NCBI GenBank assembly: GCA_964585635.1
Contig: CAZPEV010000131.1
Span: 1-9,406 of the forward strand
Source of the DNA: CAZPEV01 sp964585635
GTDB lineage: Bacteria > Zixibacteria > MSB-5A5 > GN15 > JAAZOE01
Length of the DNA: 9,406 nt
Reading direction: 5' to 3'
The notes below the pieces were generated by a model. The model made no database searches, was not told the DNA's origin, and worked only from the letters and a program-made list of their open reading frames with translations. The position numbers were made by a program, and so were the translations under genes. Shown here piece by piece: positions 1-6,700 of the stretch (within the stretch, counting starts at the first letter, position 1; each line of letters begins with the position of its first letter).

Positions 1-1
1 C

Positions 2-1054
2 GATCTACAGCTATCGAACATCTGGGTCCAGGCGGAAACGGAAGGCACGGGCTTTCAGTTCTGGTCGGCGCTGACCGACGCCACCGGATACTACGAGATC
101 GGCATGACCAATGAGGCCACCGGATTGCCGTTCCGGATATCAGCCGAAAGATTGCCGGACTACGTGACTCCCCCGGCGCAGTACCTCTGGGCCTCCGGCC
201 AGGTGGACAACATCGATTTTGCCTACACGCCGCCGTTCGACTCAGTCTACGGCTTTCTGACGGACGAGAACGATGACCCCATTCAGATGGCCTCTATCTA
301 TTGTTCACAACAAGGCGGTGACGAAAAGAACTATAATGTCACCGACGGCTATTACGTCATCTACTTCAGTTCCGAGGAGCTGGGGGTGTGGAACCTCAGC
401 GTCAGCAGCGATTTCTTGGTCCCCGATTACATGATCCCTCGGACGTTTACATTTGACAATTCCTTCACCCATGAAATCAACCACGATTTCGTCTGTTATT
501 CGACCGACACGGTCGTCTATGCCAAGATAACCGAAGCGGGTGGGCCGCCGACCCACCAATATCTGGTGATGGCTTCTACGGAGGCTCTCCAATCGCAGAC
601 CGAGGGAGTTTCCGGGACCGGGGCCAACAATGTCATTCCCCTTCACGTGTCCTCTCTTGAAACAATCTTCCAGGTCGGCATTTCCCAGTGGGACGACCGC
701 TATCCGATTCCGCCGGGGTACGTGGTTGAAGGCAACCAGACCCAGGCGATTGGGCTGGGCGATACCGCCACAATCAACCTGGTGCTGGGGCATATGGTCC
801 GGGATACGATCACGGTTCTGCCCCCTGACAACGTCATTAACTGGAGCCAGGTTTCGGTCAACATCTGGGGACCGGGCGGCGGTATCAACGTCAACCCCGA
901 CGATGACGGCGTTTATACCGCCTATGTCGGCCCTGGTACATATAATATCAACGTCTGGAGTCCCAGCTTTCTGGCCTTGCCCAGCTACCGCGAGGTGATC
1001 GTTACCGGAGATACCGTGGGCGGCATGGGATTTTCGCTGAATTATGCCAACTGC
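2..1054 (+). CDS. Large secreted beta-sandwich repeat protein, internal part (5' truncated, ends at assembly gap)
   Basis: The frame is open from base 2, so the gene begins left of the window; the ATG at 104 is only an internal Met. The product is rich in Gly, Asp, Asn, Thr and aromatics. It reads as consecutive extracellular beta-sandwich units of the kind usually called carboxypeptidase-regulatory-like or Ig-like, for example VYGFLTDENDDPIQMASIYC followed by a TDGYYVIYF strand. The first 75 or so residues match the second half of the repeat unit seen complete at 1321-1858 (TDATGYYEI... against VDNATGQYEVSV...). The last 87 residues match the first half (WSQVSVNIWGPGG... against WSNVQVSLNGSGS...). 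No catalytic motif is visible. The frame stops being readable at the N run. After the gap the same repeat resumes in the next frame, so this and the entry at 1066-2169 are one gene. The likely role is a structural or adhesive cell-surface protein; the ligand is unknown. Confidence 0.85.
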
Positions 1055-1858
1055 NNNNNNNNNNCACCGGGCATGTCACCGGACTGCCGCTGCCGCTCGA
1101 TACCAACCTATATGTCGGCGGGTCGACCGGTCCCTCGCCCGACGCTTATAGTGTCTTCGGAAAAATCGATGCCACAACCGGGGCGTTCGGGTTTTATGTC
1201 TGCGACGGCAGCTGGCAATTCGACCCGCCGATGATTCCCAACGCAAATTCTCCGTCTCCCGTTTTCCATGTCGTCGCCGGCGGCGATCCGGCGTACAGTT
1301 TCGACTTCGCCTATGAACCGCTGAAACTGGTCAGCGGCACGGTCACCGTCGATCCCGATGATCCGCCGGTGACCTGGAGCAATGTTCAGGTCAGTCTGAA
1401 CGGATCGGGGTCTTACCAGATAGCGCCGGACAACGACGGCAACTTCGCCATCTACGCCGATACCGGCGTCTACATGTTGACGGCCTATTATGTAGACTAC
1501 CTTACCACCCCAGGGGGATATTTCAATCTGCACCTCCTTAACGACACCACCGGGGGACTCGACTTCCTGCTGAATAAGAGAGACATTCGTGTTCATGGCC
1601 ACATACTGGGAATCCCCCTGCCGATACCGGGCGGGCCGTACAACGTTGTCGGCGGTACCGATACTTATCCGGCCGGGTATCATGTTTCCTCCTCTGCGGT
1701 TGACAACGCCACCGGCCAGTACGAAGTTTCGGTTTGCGACGGCAACTGGACCTTTACGCCCCCCGACATCCCCGGTTATATAACGCCGCTGCCGAGGTAC
1801 ATGGAACTGCAGGAAACCGACACGGTGGCCGGGTACGATTTTTCGTACTCGTCGACAG
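794..1858 (+). repeat. Two tandem protein-level repeats of about 178 residues in gene 1
   Basis: Unit one covers roughly 794-1320 and unit two roughly 1321-1858. Aligned landmarks are VINWSQVSVN / VTWSNVQVSL, NPDDDGVYTAYVGPGTYNIN / APDNDGNFAIYADTGVYMLT, VGGMGFSLN / TGGLDFLLN, TGHVTGLPLPLD / HGHILGIPLPIP, FYVCDGSWQFDPPMIP / VSVCDGNWTFTPPDIP and YSFDFAYEP / GYDFSYSST. The N gap falls inside unit one, between its two beta-sandwich halves. The repeat is clear at protein level but diverged at DNA level, so it is an old duplication and not a recent tandem copy. Confidence 0.75.
1055..1064. other. Assembly gap of ten Ns inside gene 1
   Basis: Ten Ns, probably a default-size scaffold gap. The coding frame is +2 before it and +1 after it. 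Alignment of the two internal repeats predicts that two codons are missing between ...FSLNYANC and TGHVTG, which would mean about 5 real bases. The true length must be 2 modulo 3 if the gene is intact. Confidence 0.97.
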
Positions 1859-2169
1859 GGGTAGATGATCCGCTGAATCTACAAATGCCGACGGAATTCA
1901 GCCTGTCGCAGAATTCGCCCAATCCGTTCAATATGGCGACGCGGATAGACTTCGCCTTGCCGCAGGCCTCCGATATCGAACTGGCCGTGTACAATATCCT
2001 CGGGCAGAAGGTGCAGACGCTGGCCGAGGGGACATACCCGGCCGGCACGCACAGCGCCCGCTGGGACGGTTCCGATCAATCGGGAACGGCGGCGGCCAGC
2101 GGGATATACTTCTACCGCCTGACTGCGGGTGACAAGGTGCTGATCAAGAAGATGGTTGTCCTCAAGTAA
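1066..2169 (+). CDS. Large secreted repeat protein, C-terminal part with Por/type IX secretion sorting domain
   Basis: This continues the gene interrupted by the N gap. The frame is open from 1066 (TGHVTGLPLPLDTN...), and the ATG at 1231 is internal. It ends at TAA 2167-2169. It holds the second half of one beta-sandwich repeat and a complete second repeat. The final domain (about 1891-2166) has the hallmarks of the Por secretion C-terminal sorting family (TIGR04183-like, FlgD-Ig-like fold): FSLSQNSPNPFN, then FALPQASDIELAVYNILGQK, then AGTHSARWDG, then SGIYFYRLTAGD and a basic-hydrophobic end KKMVVLK. In Bacteroidetes and relatives this domain directs export through the type IX system and is cleaved at the surface. 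The role here is therefore an exported surface or released protein; no enzyme signature is seen. An intrinsic terminator follows 24 bp after the stop. The family call of the C-terminal domain is strong, while the overall function is unknown. Confidence 0.88.
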   Translation, partial: TGHVTGLPLPLDTNLYVGGSTGPSPDAYSVFGKIDATTGAFGFYVCDGSWQFDPPMIPNANSPSPVFHVVAGGDPAYSFDFAYEPLKLVSGTVTVDPDDPPVTWSNVQVSLNGSGSYQIAPDNDGNFAIYADTGVYMLTAYYVDYLTTPGGYFNLHLLNDTTGGLDFLLNKRDIRVHGHILGIPLPIPGGPYNVVGGTDTYPAGYHVSSSAVDNATGQYEVSVCDGNWTFTPPDIPGYITPLPRYMELQETDTVAGYDFSYSSTGVDDPLNLQMPTEFSLSQNSPNPFNMATRIDFALPQASDIELAVYNILGQKVQTLAEGTYPAGTHSARWDGSDQSGTAAASGIYFYRLTAGDKVLIKKMVVLK

Positions 2170-2193
2170 GAGTCTGATCATTGCAGATGCAGA

Positions 2194-2223
2194 AGCCGTC
2201 CGGCGACAGCCGGGCGGCTTTTT
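2194..2223 (+). terminator. Rho-independent terminator of gene 1
   Basis: A 10-bp stem (AGCCGTCCGG with CCGGGCGGCT, one G-U pair) closes a 6-nt loop and is followed directly by TTTTTGTTT. It lies 24 bp past the gene 1 stop and 26 bp before the end of the convergent hydrolase gene. The reverse strand shows no good U tract, so it mainly serves gene 1. Confidence 0.88.
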
Positions 2224-2248
2224 GTTTATCATGGCGACGGCATCAGGG

Positions 2249-3070
2249 TCAGCCGGAGATTCCCAGGGCAGATGCGATCAGCCGGTTGACGTCGAGCGGT
2301 TTATCCAGCATGACAAAATGGCGGCTGCCTGAGATGTCAATCAGCTTCACCTTTGGGCCGGCCGTGACGGCCTGGCGGACGTCATCGGAGAAGCCGATAT
2401 TGTCCTCGGTTCCCCGAACATACCAAAGCGGGAGTTTCGACGATGCCACCAGCGGCGACAGGTCTTTGTGGCCGTCGATCTGGTTAAACAATGACATGAT
2501 GAGTTGCCGGCAGACCGGCCGCGGCGTCTTCTTGGCATCGGCGACCACGCCATCCAGGCGGTCGTGCTTCTCGGCCGTAAAATACGGCTTGAAAATCGAT
2601 TTAAGCATCAGGTAGGTGACCCACCAGACGGTTCCGCTGAGGAGCGGTTTGCGGCTGTAGGAATCGAGGGTGCGGGTGTCGTTCGGTTCCGCCAGACGAT
2701 ACAGCGACGGCGACAGTAGCATGATCTTCCCCTGAAAAGAGGTGGTCGGCAGCATTTCGATCAGAACGTTGCCGAAGAAGCTGTGACCGACGATCAGGTC
2801 GCACTTTTGAGCCAGCGCAAACTTCTCCACCATGCCGGCATAGGCGGGCACGCCGTAGTCGAATTCGGGCGGCGCCGGCTGGCCCTTGAAGCCGGGCGGA
2901 TTGCCGGCCATCATCAGAATCCCGGCCTGGGCCATGGCCGGGTCGGCCAGCATATCGGCGAAGATCAGATCGGTGCATAACAGGCCGGGAAGCAGGAGAA
3001 CACGATACCGCACCGTGGGTGCTTCATTGGCGACAATCAGCCATCCGTCACGCTTTTCGGTAATGGTCAT
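2249..3070 (-). CDS. Alpha/beta hydrolase fold protein (273 aa)
   Basis: The product is cytoplasmic by appearance, with no signal peptide or membrane segment. Residues 24-31 (VLLLPGLL) correspond to the first core strand and oxyanion loop. The nucleophile elbow is GHSFFG at 95-100, giving Ser97. The acid is probably Asp223 in RGTEDNI, on the strand after LPLWYV, and the base is His251 in SGSRHFVMLDKP. Order and spacing fit an esterase, lipase or hydrolase of the Abhydrolase_6 type; the substrate cannot be told. A cap-like helical segment lies at about 125-200. I chose ATG 3070 over an upstream in-frame start at 3199 because AGGAAAGGA lies about 9 bases before it, and because the upstream extension would run through the promoter candidate. 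The gene is convergent with gene 1 and divergent from the dockerin gene, so it is probably monocistronic. One oddity is that the elbow has Phe where the family usually has a small residue two positions after Ser. Confidence 0.9.
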   Translation of the reverse strand: MTITEKRDGWLIVANEAPTVRYRVLLLPGLLCTDLIFADMLADPAMAQAGILMMAGNPPGFKGQPAPPEFDYGVPAYAGMVEKFALAQKCDLIVGHSFFGNVLIEMLPTTSFQGKIMLLSPSLYRLAEPNDTRTLDSYSRKPLLSGTVWWVTYLMLKSIFKPYFTAEKHDRLDGVVADAKKTPRPVCRQLIMSLFNQIDGHKDLSPLVASSKLPLWYVRGTEDNIGFSDDVRQAVTAGPKVKLIDISGSRHFVMLDKPLDVNRLIASALGISG

Positions 3071-3125
3071 GGCATTAATCCTTTCCTGCGATATGAGTTG
3101 CCGTCGATTGAAGGATGCGGTTTCA

Positions 3126-3154
3126 AAGGTAGGCCGGTTGGTTGCGGATGTCAA
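3126..3154 (-). promoter_or_regulatory. Promoter candidate for the alpha/beta hydrolase
   Basis: On the minus strand, TTGACA (3154-3149) is followed after 17 bp by TACCTT (3131-3126). The -35 box is perfect and the -10 is weak (3 of 6). The start of transcription would fall about 50 bp before the ATG. The consensus of this phylum's sigma factor is not known to me, so the match is suggestive only. Confidence 0.4.
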
Positions 3155-3241
3155 CCTGTTTCGACGGCCGTCCTGGCGCCGGATGGATGCGCCGAGCACG
3201 GTCGGGGTCAGCCGGGCGGCCTTTTAATGTCAGACGCGGTT

Positions 3242-3331
3242 CCTTGGTGCACGGGGGCCCCTCACGGCTGGCCAAGCACGATGATCTGGAGCGTCTTTTC
3301 GAGGCGGACGAGGACGTCCGAGCGCGCACGG
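3242..3331 (+). repeat. 90-bp structured intergenic repeat, copy 1
   Basis: This aligns without gaps to 7320-7409 with 12 mismatches in 90 bases. It starts CCTTGG and ends CGCGCACGG. It contains the inverted pair CTTGG/CCAAG near its left end and a perfect 6-bp hairpin CGGACG-AGGA-CGTCCG at 3305-3320, identical in both copies. No credible reading frame runs through it. It looks like a dispersed palindromic element (REP- or MITE-like); the family is not recognised. Confidence 0.75.
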
Positions 3332-3348
3332 GTGGCAGGGCAATATAG

Positions 3349-3386
3349 CCTTGGCGCACGAGGAGAGGTTGTTCGGCAAGCGTCAT
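3349..3386 (+). repeat. 38-bp direct repeat, left copy
   Basis: Identical over 38 bp to 3530-3567, exactly 181 bp away. It begins CCTTGGCGCACGAGG, the same 15-base head as the 90-bp repeat at 7320, then diverges from it. It abuts the decayed dockerin tail at 3387 with no spacer. Confidence 0.85.
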
Positions 3387-3455
3387 AATGTCGGTGATGC
3401 GGTCTTTGTGATCAATTACATCTTCAAGGGGGGACCGGCGCCCTGCTGCCCGTAG
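3387..3455 (+). pseudogene. Decayed dockerin gene tail (last 22 codons)
   Basis: In frame this reads NVGDAVFVINYIFKGGPAPC then CP and TAG at 3453-3455. That is the second half of a dockerin repeat, nearly the same as the end of the intact gene at 3742-7245. The upstream part of the gene is absent: at 3386/3387 the sequence switches abruptly to the 38-bp repeat, and there is no start codon or ribosome site in frame. The copy has Phe (TTT) where the intact gene has Ser (TCT). Phe is the more usual hydrophobic kind of residue at this helix position, so the copy is not simply a decayed form of the intact gene. Confidence 0.8.
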
Positions 3456-3478
3456 CATATTAGAGTCGTTGAATCAAA

Positions 3479-3504
3479 CACCCCCAAGCCGCAGCTTGGG
3501 GGTG
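3479..3504 (+). repeat. Perfect palindrome in the dockerin tail remnant
   Basis: CACCCCCAAGC-CGCA-GCTTGGGGGTG: an 11-bp perfect stem with a 4-base loop, 23 bp after the remnant's stop codon. It is identical to 7269-7294. No T tract follows, so it is not a standard intrinsic terminator; it could be an mRNA 3'-end stabiliser or a palindromic repeat unit. Confidence 0.8.
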
Positions 3505-3529
3505 GCACCCGCATCATCTTTGAGCATAT

Positions 3530-3567
3530 CCTTGGCGCACGAGGAGAGGTTGTTCGGCAAGCGTCAT
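3530..3567 (+). repeat. 38-bp direct repeat, right copy
   Basis: Second identical copy of 3349-3386. The sequence between the two copies is the dockerin tail with its palindrome. The arrangement equals 38 bases of the end of a 181-bp unit followed by one whole unit (3387-3567), as expected from a tandem duplication that later lost its left part. Confidence 0.85.
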
Positions 3568-3574
3568 TTTGTGC

Positions 3575-3598
3575 CCGGCCGATGTCCACATCGGCCGG
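3575..3598. repeat. Perfect 10-bp-stem palindrome
   Basis: CCGGCCGATG-TCCA-CATCGGCCGG: 10-bp stem, 4-base loop, no T tract on either side. It lies between the repeat cluster and the promoter of the dockerin gene. It could be a transcription end for reads leaving the remnant, a protein-binding palindrome or a REP-like unit. Confidence 0.6.
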
Positions 3599-3675
3599 AT
3601 GGTTCCCATACGGGCAGATGCGGATTCGCCGCTGCCGGCCGCGCACGGAAGCAGTAACCATCTGCGCGAAACCGA

Positions 3676-3703
3676 TTGACAAAGAGCGGGTTAAGGGTAT
3701 ATT
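3676..3703 (+). promoter_or_regulatory. Near-consensus sigma70-type promoter of the dockerin gene
   Basis: TTGACA at 3676-3681, a 16-bp spacer, then TATATT at 3698-3703 (5 of 6). Transcription would begin near 3710, leaving a 5' leader of about 32 bases before ATG 3742. The -35 box overlaps an in-frame TTG that could be mistaken for the start codon, which argues for the ATG. Confidence 0.72.
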
Positions 3704-3741
3704 ACTTGCAGTTGGCAATTACTTCACAGGTAGGGGATGCC

Positions 3742-6700
3742 ATGAAACAGTTGTTCAATATATTGGTGCTGCTGGCGGGCCTGTTCTTGTGCTTGATAGC
3801 TTCTGCTGGTGCTGCGGATGTGAAGATGGAGATCGGGATAAATACCCCCGGCGACACCTTACGGGTAGGTGTGCCGGCGGAGATAACCATATCGATCGAA
3901 AACAGCGTCATTGTAGGTGGATTCGAAATGCCCCTAAGGATTTATTCGCCGGATGGGGCGACCTGGACATTGACCAGCCAGGCTTCTGGGTGGGGACCAA
4001 GTAAATACGTTACCCATGTGCCCGGATCACGTATTCACCCGCCGGCGTCGGTTTTCGACCTGGCGGGCATTCTTGTTCGTGAGTTAGAAGTGCCAGATAA
4101 CATACTGCTCGGCGCTTGTGTGCAGGACTCGTCCGGCATGCAAACGGGGCTGTTGCAGCATATGCTATCCATTCACTTCATGCCAGTCATCGCCAGCCCG
4201 GACGGGATAGATACAATATGTATTGACACATGTTATTTTAATGGAAATAGTATTTACTTCGCGGATATGAATGGCCACGCCTTTACGGCGGACATCAACA
4301 GGCCAGTTTGTTTCCCAGTTACCGTTTGCCGGCCGGACACTGATGGAGACGGCATTTGCGATTTGCTGGACAATTGCCCAAATATTTATAATCCGGGGCA
4401 AGAAGATATTGATGGCGATGGGCGGGGCAATGCCTGCGACAACTGCCCGACAATAGCCAATACCGACCAGGCTGACTTGGATGGCGACGGGATTGGCAAC
4501 GTCTGTGATAACTGCCCGGCCGAACCTAATCCCGGACAGGAAGATGGCGATCATGACGGGCGGGGCGATATCTGTGACAATTGCCCGCTTGCATACAATC
4601 CTGATCAGGCTGATACGGATGGGGACAGTTTTGCCAATGCCTGTGATAATTGCCCATATATAGGTAATCCGGATCAGGCCGACGCAGATAATGACGGGGT
4701 CGGAAACGTTTGCGATAATTGTCCCTATGTGCCAAACCACGATCAGATGGCCTCTGATACTGACCTGGTCGGTGATGCCTGCGATAATTGTCCGTATGTT
4801 TCTAACCCTGATCAGATTGATTCCGACGGCGATGGGGTAGGCGATGCATGTGACAACTGCCAGGGAATTATCAGTTCAAATCGTCGAGATACAGATGGTG
4901 ATGGAATTGGAGATGCCTGTGATAATTGCCGCCGAGTATTCAATCCAGATCAGCAAGACTCGGATGGTGATGGAGTCGGTGATGTGTGCGAGGGATTTGT
5001 CCCGTCTGTGCTGTTTTCCGCCCCGGTCATTTTTGATTCCGTTGGGATATACTTCGGTGTACTTTCAGCAGATCTTGATCATGATGGGGATTCCGATCTG
5101 GTCATTTGGCCGCAAACTACGGATTGTGATCATTTCTCAGTAATGCTAAATCGCGGCAATTCCAGCTTTCACGATATTAGGGAATATTCGTTTGATCAAT
5201 ATGACCCATTCATCGGAGGGATAGTCTGCCACGATTTCAATGATGACGGCAGTAGTGATATTGTAGTGCATAATGGACCGTACATATCTACTTACATAAA
5301 CGATGGATATGGTGCATTTCATTTCGGTGATACATGTAGAATACCAGGGGAAGATCCAGGGATCATTCTTAGCATATGCGCTGGGAGGTTCGATCAGGAC
5401 AACGATTGGGATATTGCCGTCACGAGGACATGGCCGAATAGTCTCGAGATACTGAAGAATTATGGCGATGGGACTTTTGAACTTGGTGATTCCTATTCGC
5501 TTGGTCCATCCCGCTGTTTCCCAATTGCAGCGGACTTTAATAGTGACGGATTTACAGATTTGGCCATAGTGATGGTAGATTCTGGGATGGTGTCTATTCT
5601 GCTGAATAATGGTGAAGGAGCTTTTCTCGAAAATGGAACGTATCCCGTGGGCAGCTTTCCGTTAAACGCCTGTGTGGCCGATTTCAACAGTGACGGAAAG
5701 ATAGATTTGGCTGTGGTCATCAACGGCTCAGGAGATATTTCAATTCTGCAGAACAATGGAGATGGGACATTTCAAGCGCCCGTAAATGTGTCGGTGGGGG
5801 TTTGGCCTTTAGGTATTGTCGCGGTTGACTTTGACAACGACGGTGATCAGGACTTGGCGATCACGAAGAATGATAATGTACCCACAGGCACAAGGGTAAT
5901 CATCCTTCTTAATGATGGAAGCGGGGATTTTCATATAGCCGATGAATATGATGTGGGGCAGCCTCTTGGCTTCTTGACCGCTGGCGATTTTGATGGTGAC
6001 GGCGACAATGATCTGGCCGTTGCAAGCTGTCTATCGAACAAACTTAGCCTATTGCTCAACAACACCGTTCTCGATGATAGGGACGGGGATCAAATAAGAG
6101 ATTTCCTTGATAATTGCCCGGACATATCCAACCACAATCAAGCCGATACAGATAGAGATGGTGTCGGGGACGTTTGCGACAATTGTCCCTATGTGGCAAA
6201 TCCGGAACAGGAAGACATCAACAGTGACGGCGTCGGCGATTCATGCAGCTATTGCTCGACTTATCCTAATCCGAGCGCCAATGCAGTCATGGAGTACACA
6301 ATTATCGACACAAGTTGCAGCACCAATGATCATACTGATCCTAAGGATGCTCTCTGCGATAAGAATGGGCGGTATGTGAGTCTGGGAGGCGACCAGGGGT
6401 ATATTATCGTCGACATGGGGCGGGGGGAAGAGATAGTCGATGGTTCAGGGGTGGACTTCACGGTCTGGATCGGCCGAGATTTGCAGCCTTTGTGGTACGA
6501 AGTCCTGGTGGGAGTCAACCCTGCCGGGCCGTTCACCAGTATCGGGACGAGGACAACGACCGCCAGTTTTGACCTGGCCTCGACTCCCTATGATACTGTC
6601 CGATATGTCAAGATTGTGGATAAGACGCCGCTGTGCGGGCCGGATGCCGAGGACGGCTCGCCAGGTATGGACCTCGATGCCATCACCGCGATCAATTATG

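Larger units (their letters stand above)
3387..3544 (+). repeat. 158-bp duplicate of the dockerin gene 3' end and 3' UTR, upstream copy
   Basis: Matches 7177-7334 with only two mismatches (3406 T versus C, 3425 C versus T), both in the coding part. The 89 bases after the stop codon are identical. The segment covers the last 22 dockerin codons, the TAG, a spacer, the 26-base palindrome and the repeat head CCTTGGCGCACGAGG. The right end of the match lies within that shared head. Confidence 0.92.

Noticed and set aside
3071..3199. N-terminal extension of the hydrolase to 3199
   Set aside because: It would add 43 residues rich in Arg and unlike the fold, runs through the promoter candidate, and has no ribosome site; ATG 3070 has a good one.
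3209..3225. CAGCCGGGCGGC plus T run, resembling the right arm of the gene 1 terminator
   Set aside because: No matching left arm is present, so no stable stem forms; it may be a decayed terminator but cannot be supported.
3469..3657. 62-codon open frame across the palindrome and repeats
   Set aside because: It runs through the palindrome, the 38-bp repeat and a second hairpin, so it is a by-product of repeat DNA.
3676..3741. Upstream in-frame TTG at 3676 as the start of the dockerin gene
   Set aside because: The TTG is the -35 box of a near-consensus promoter, no ribosome site precedes it, and the ATG at 3742 opens a clean signal peptide.
4336..4992. Regular 69-bp repeats as a CRISPR-like array
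   Set aside because: The period is a 23-codon protein repeat in an open frame, with no constant repeats or unique spacers.
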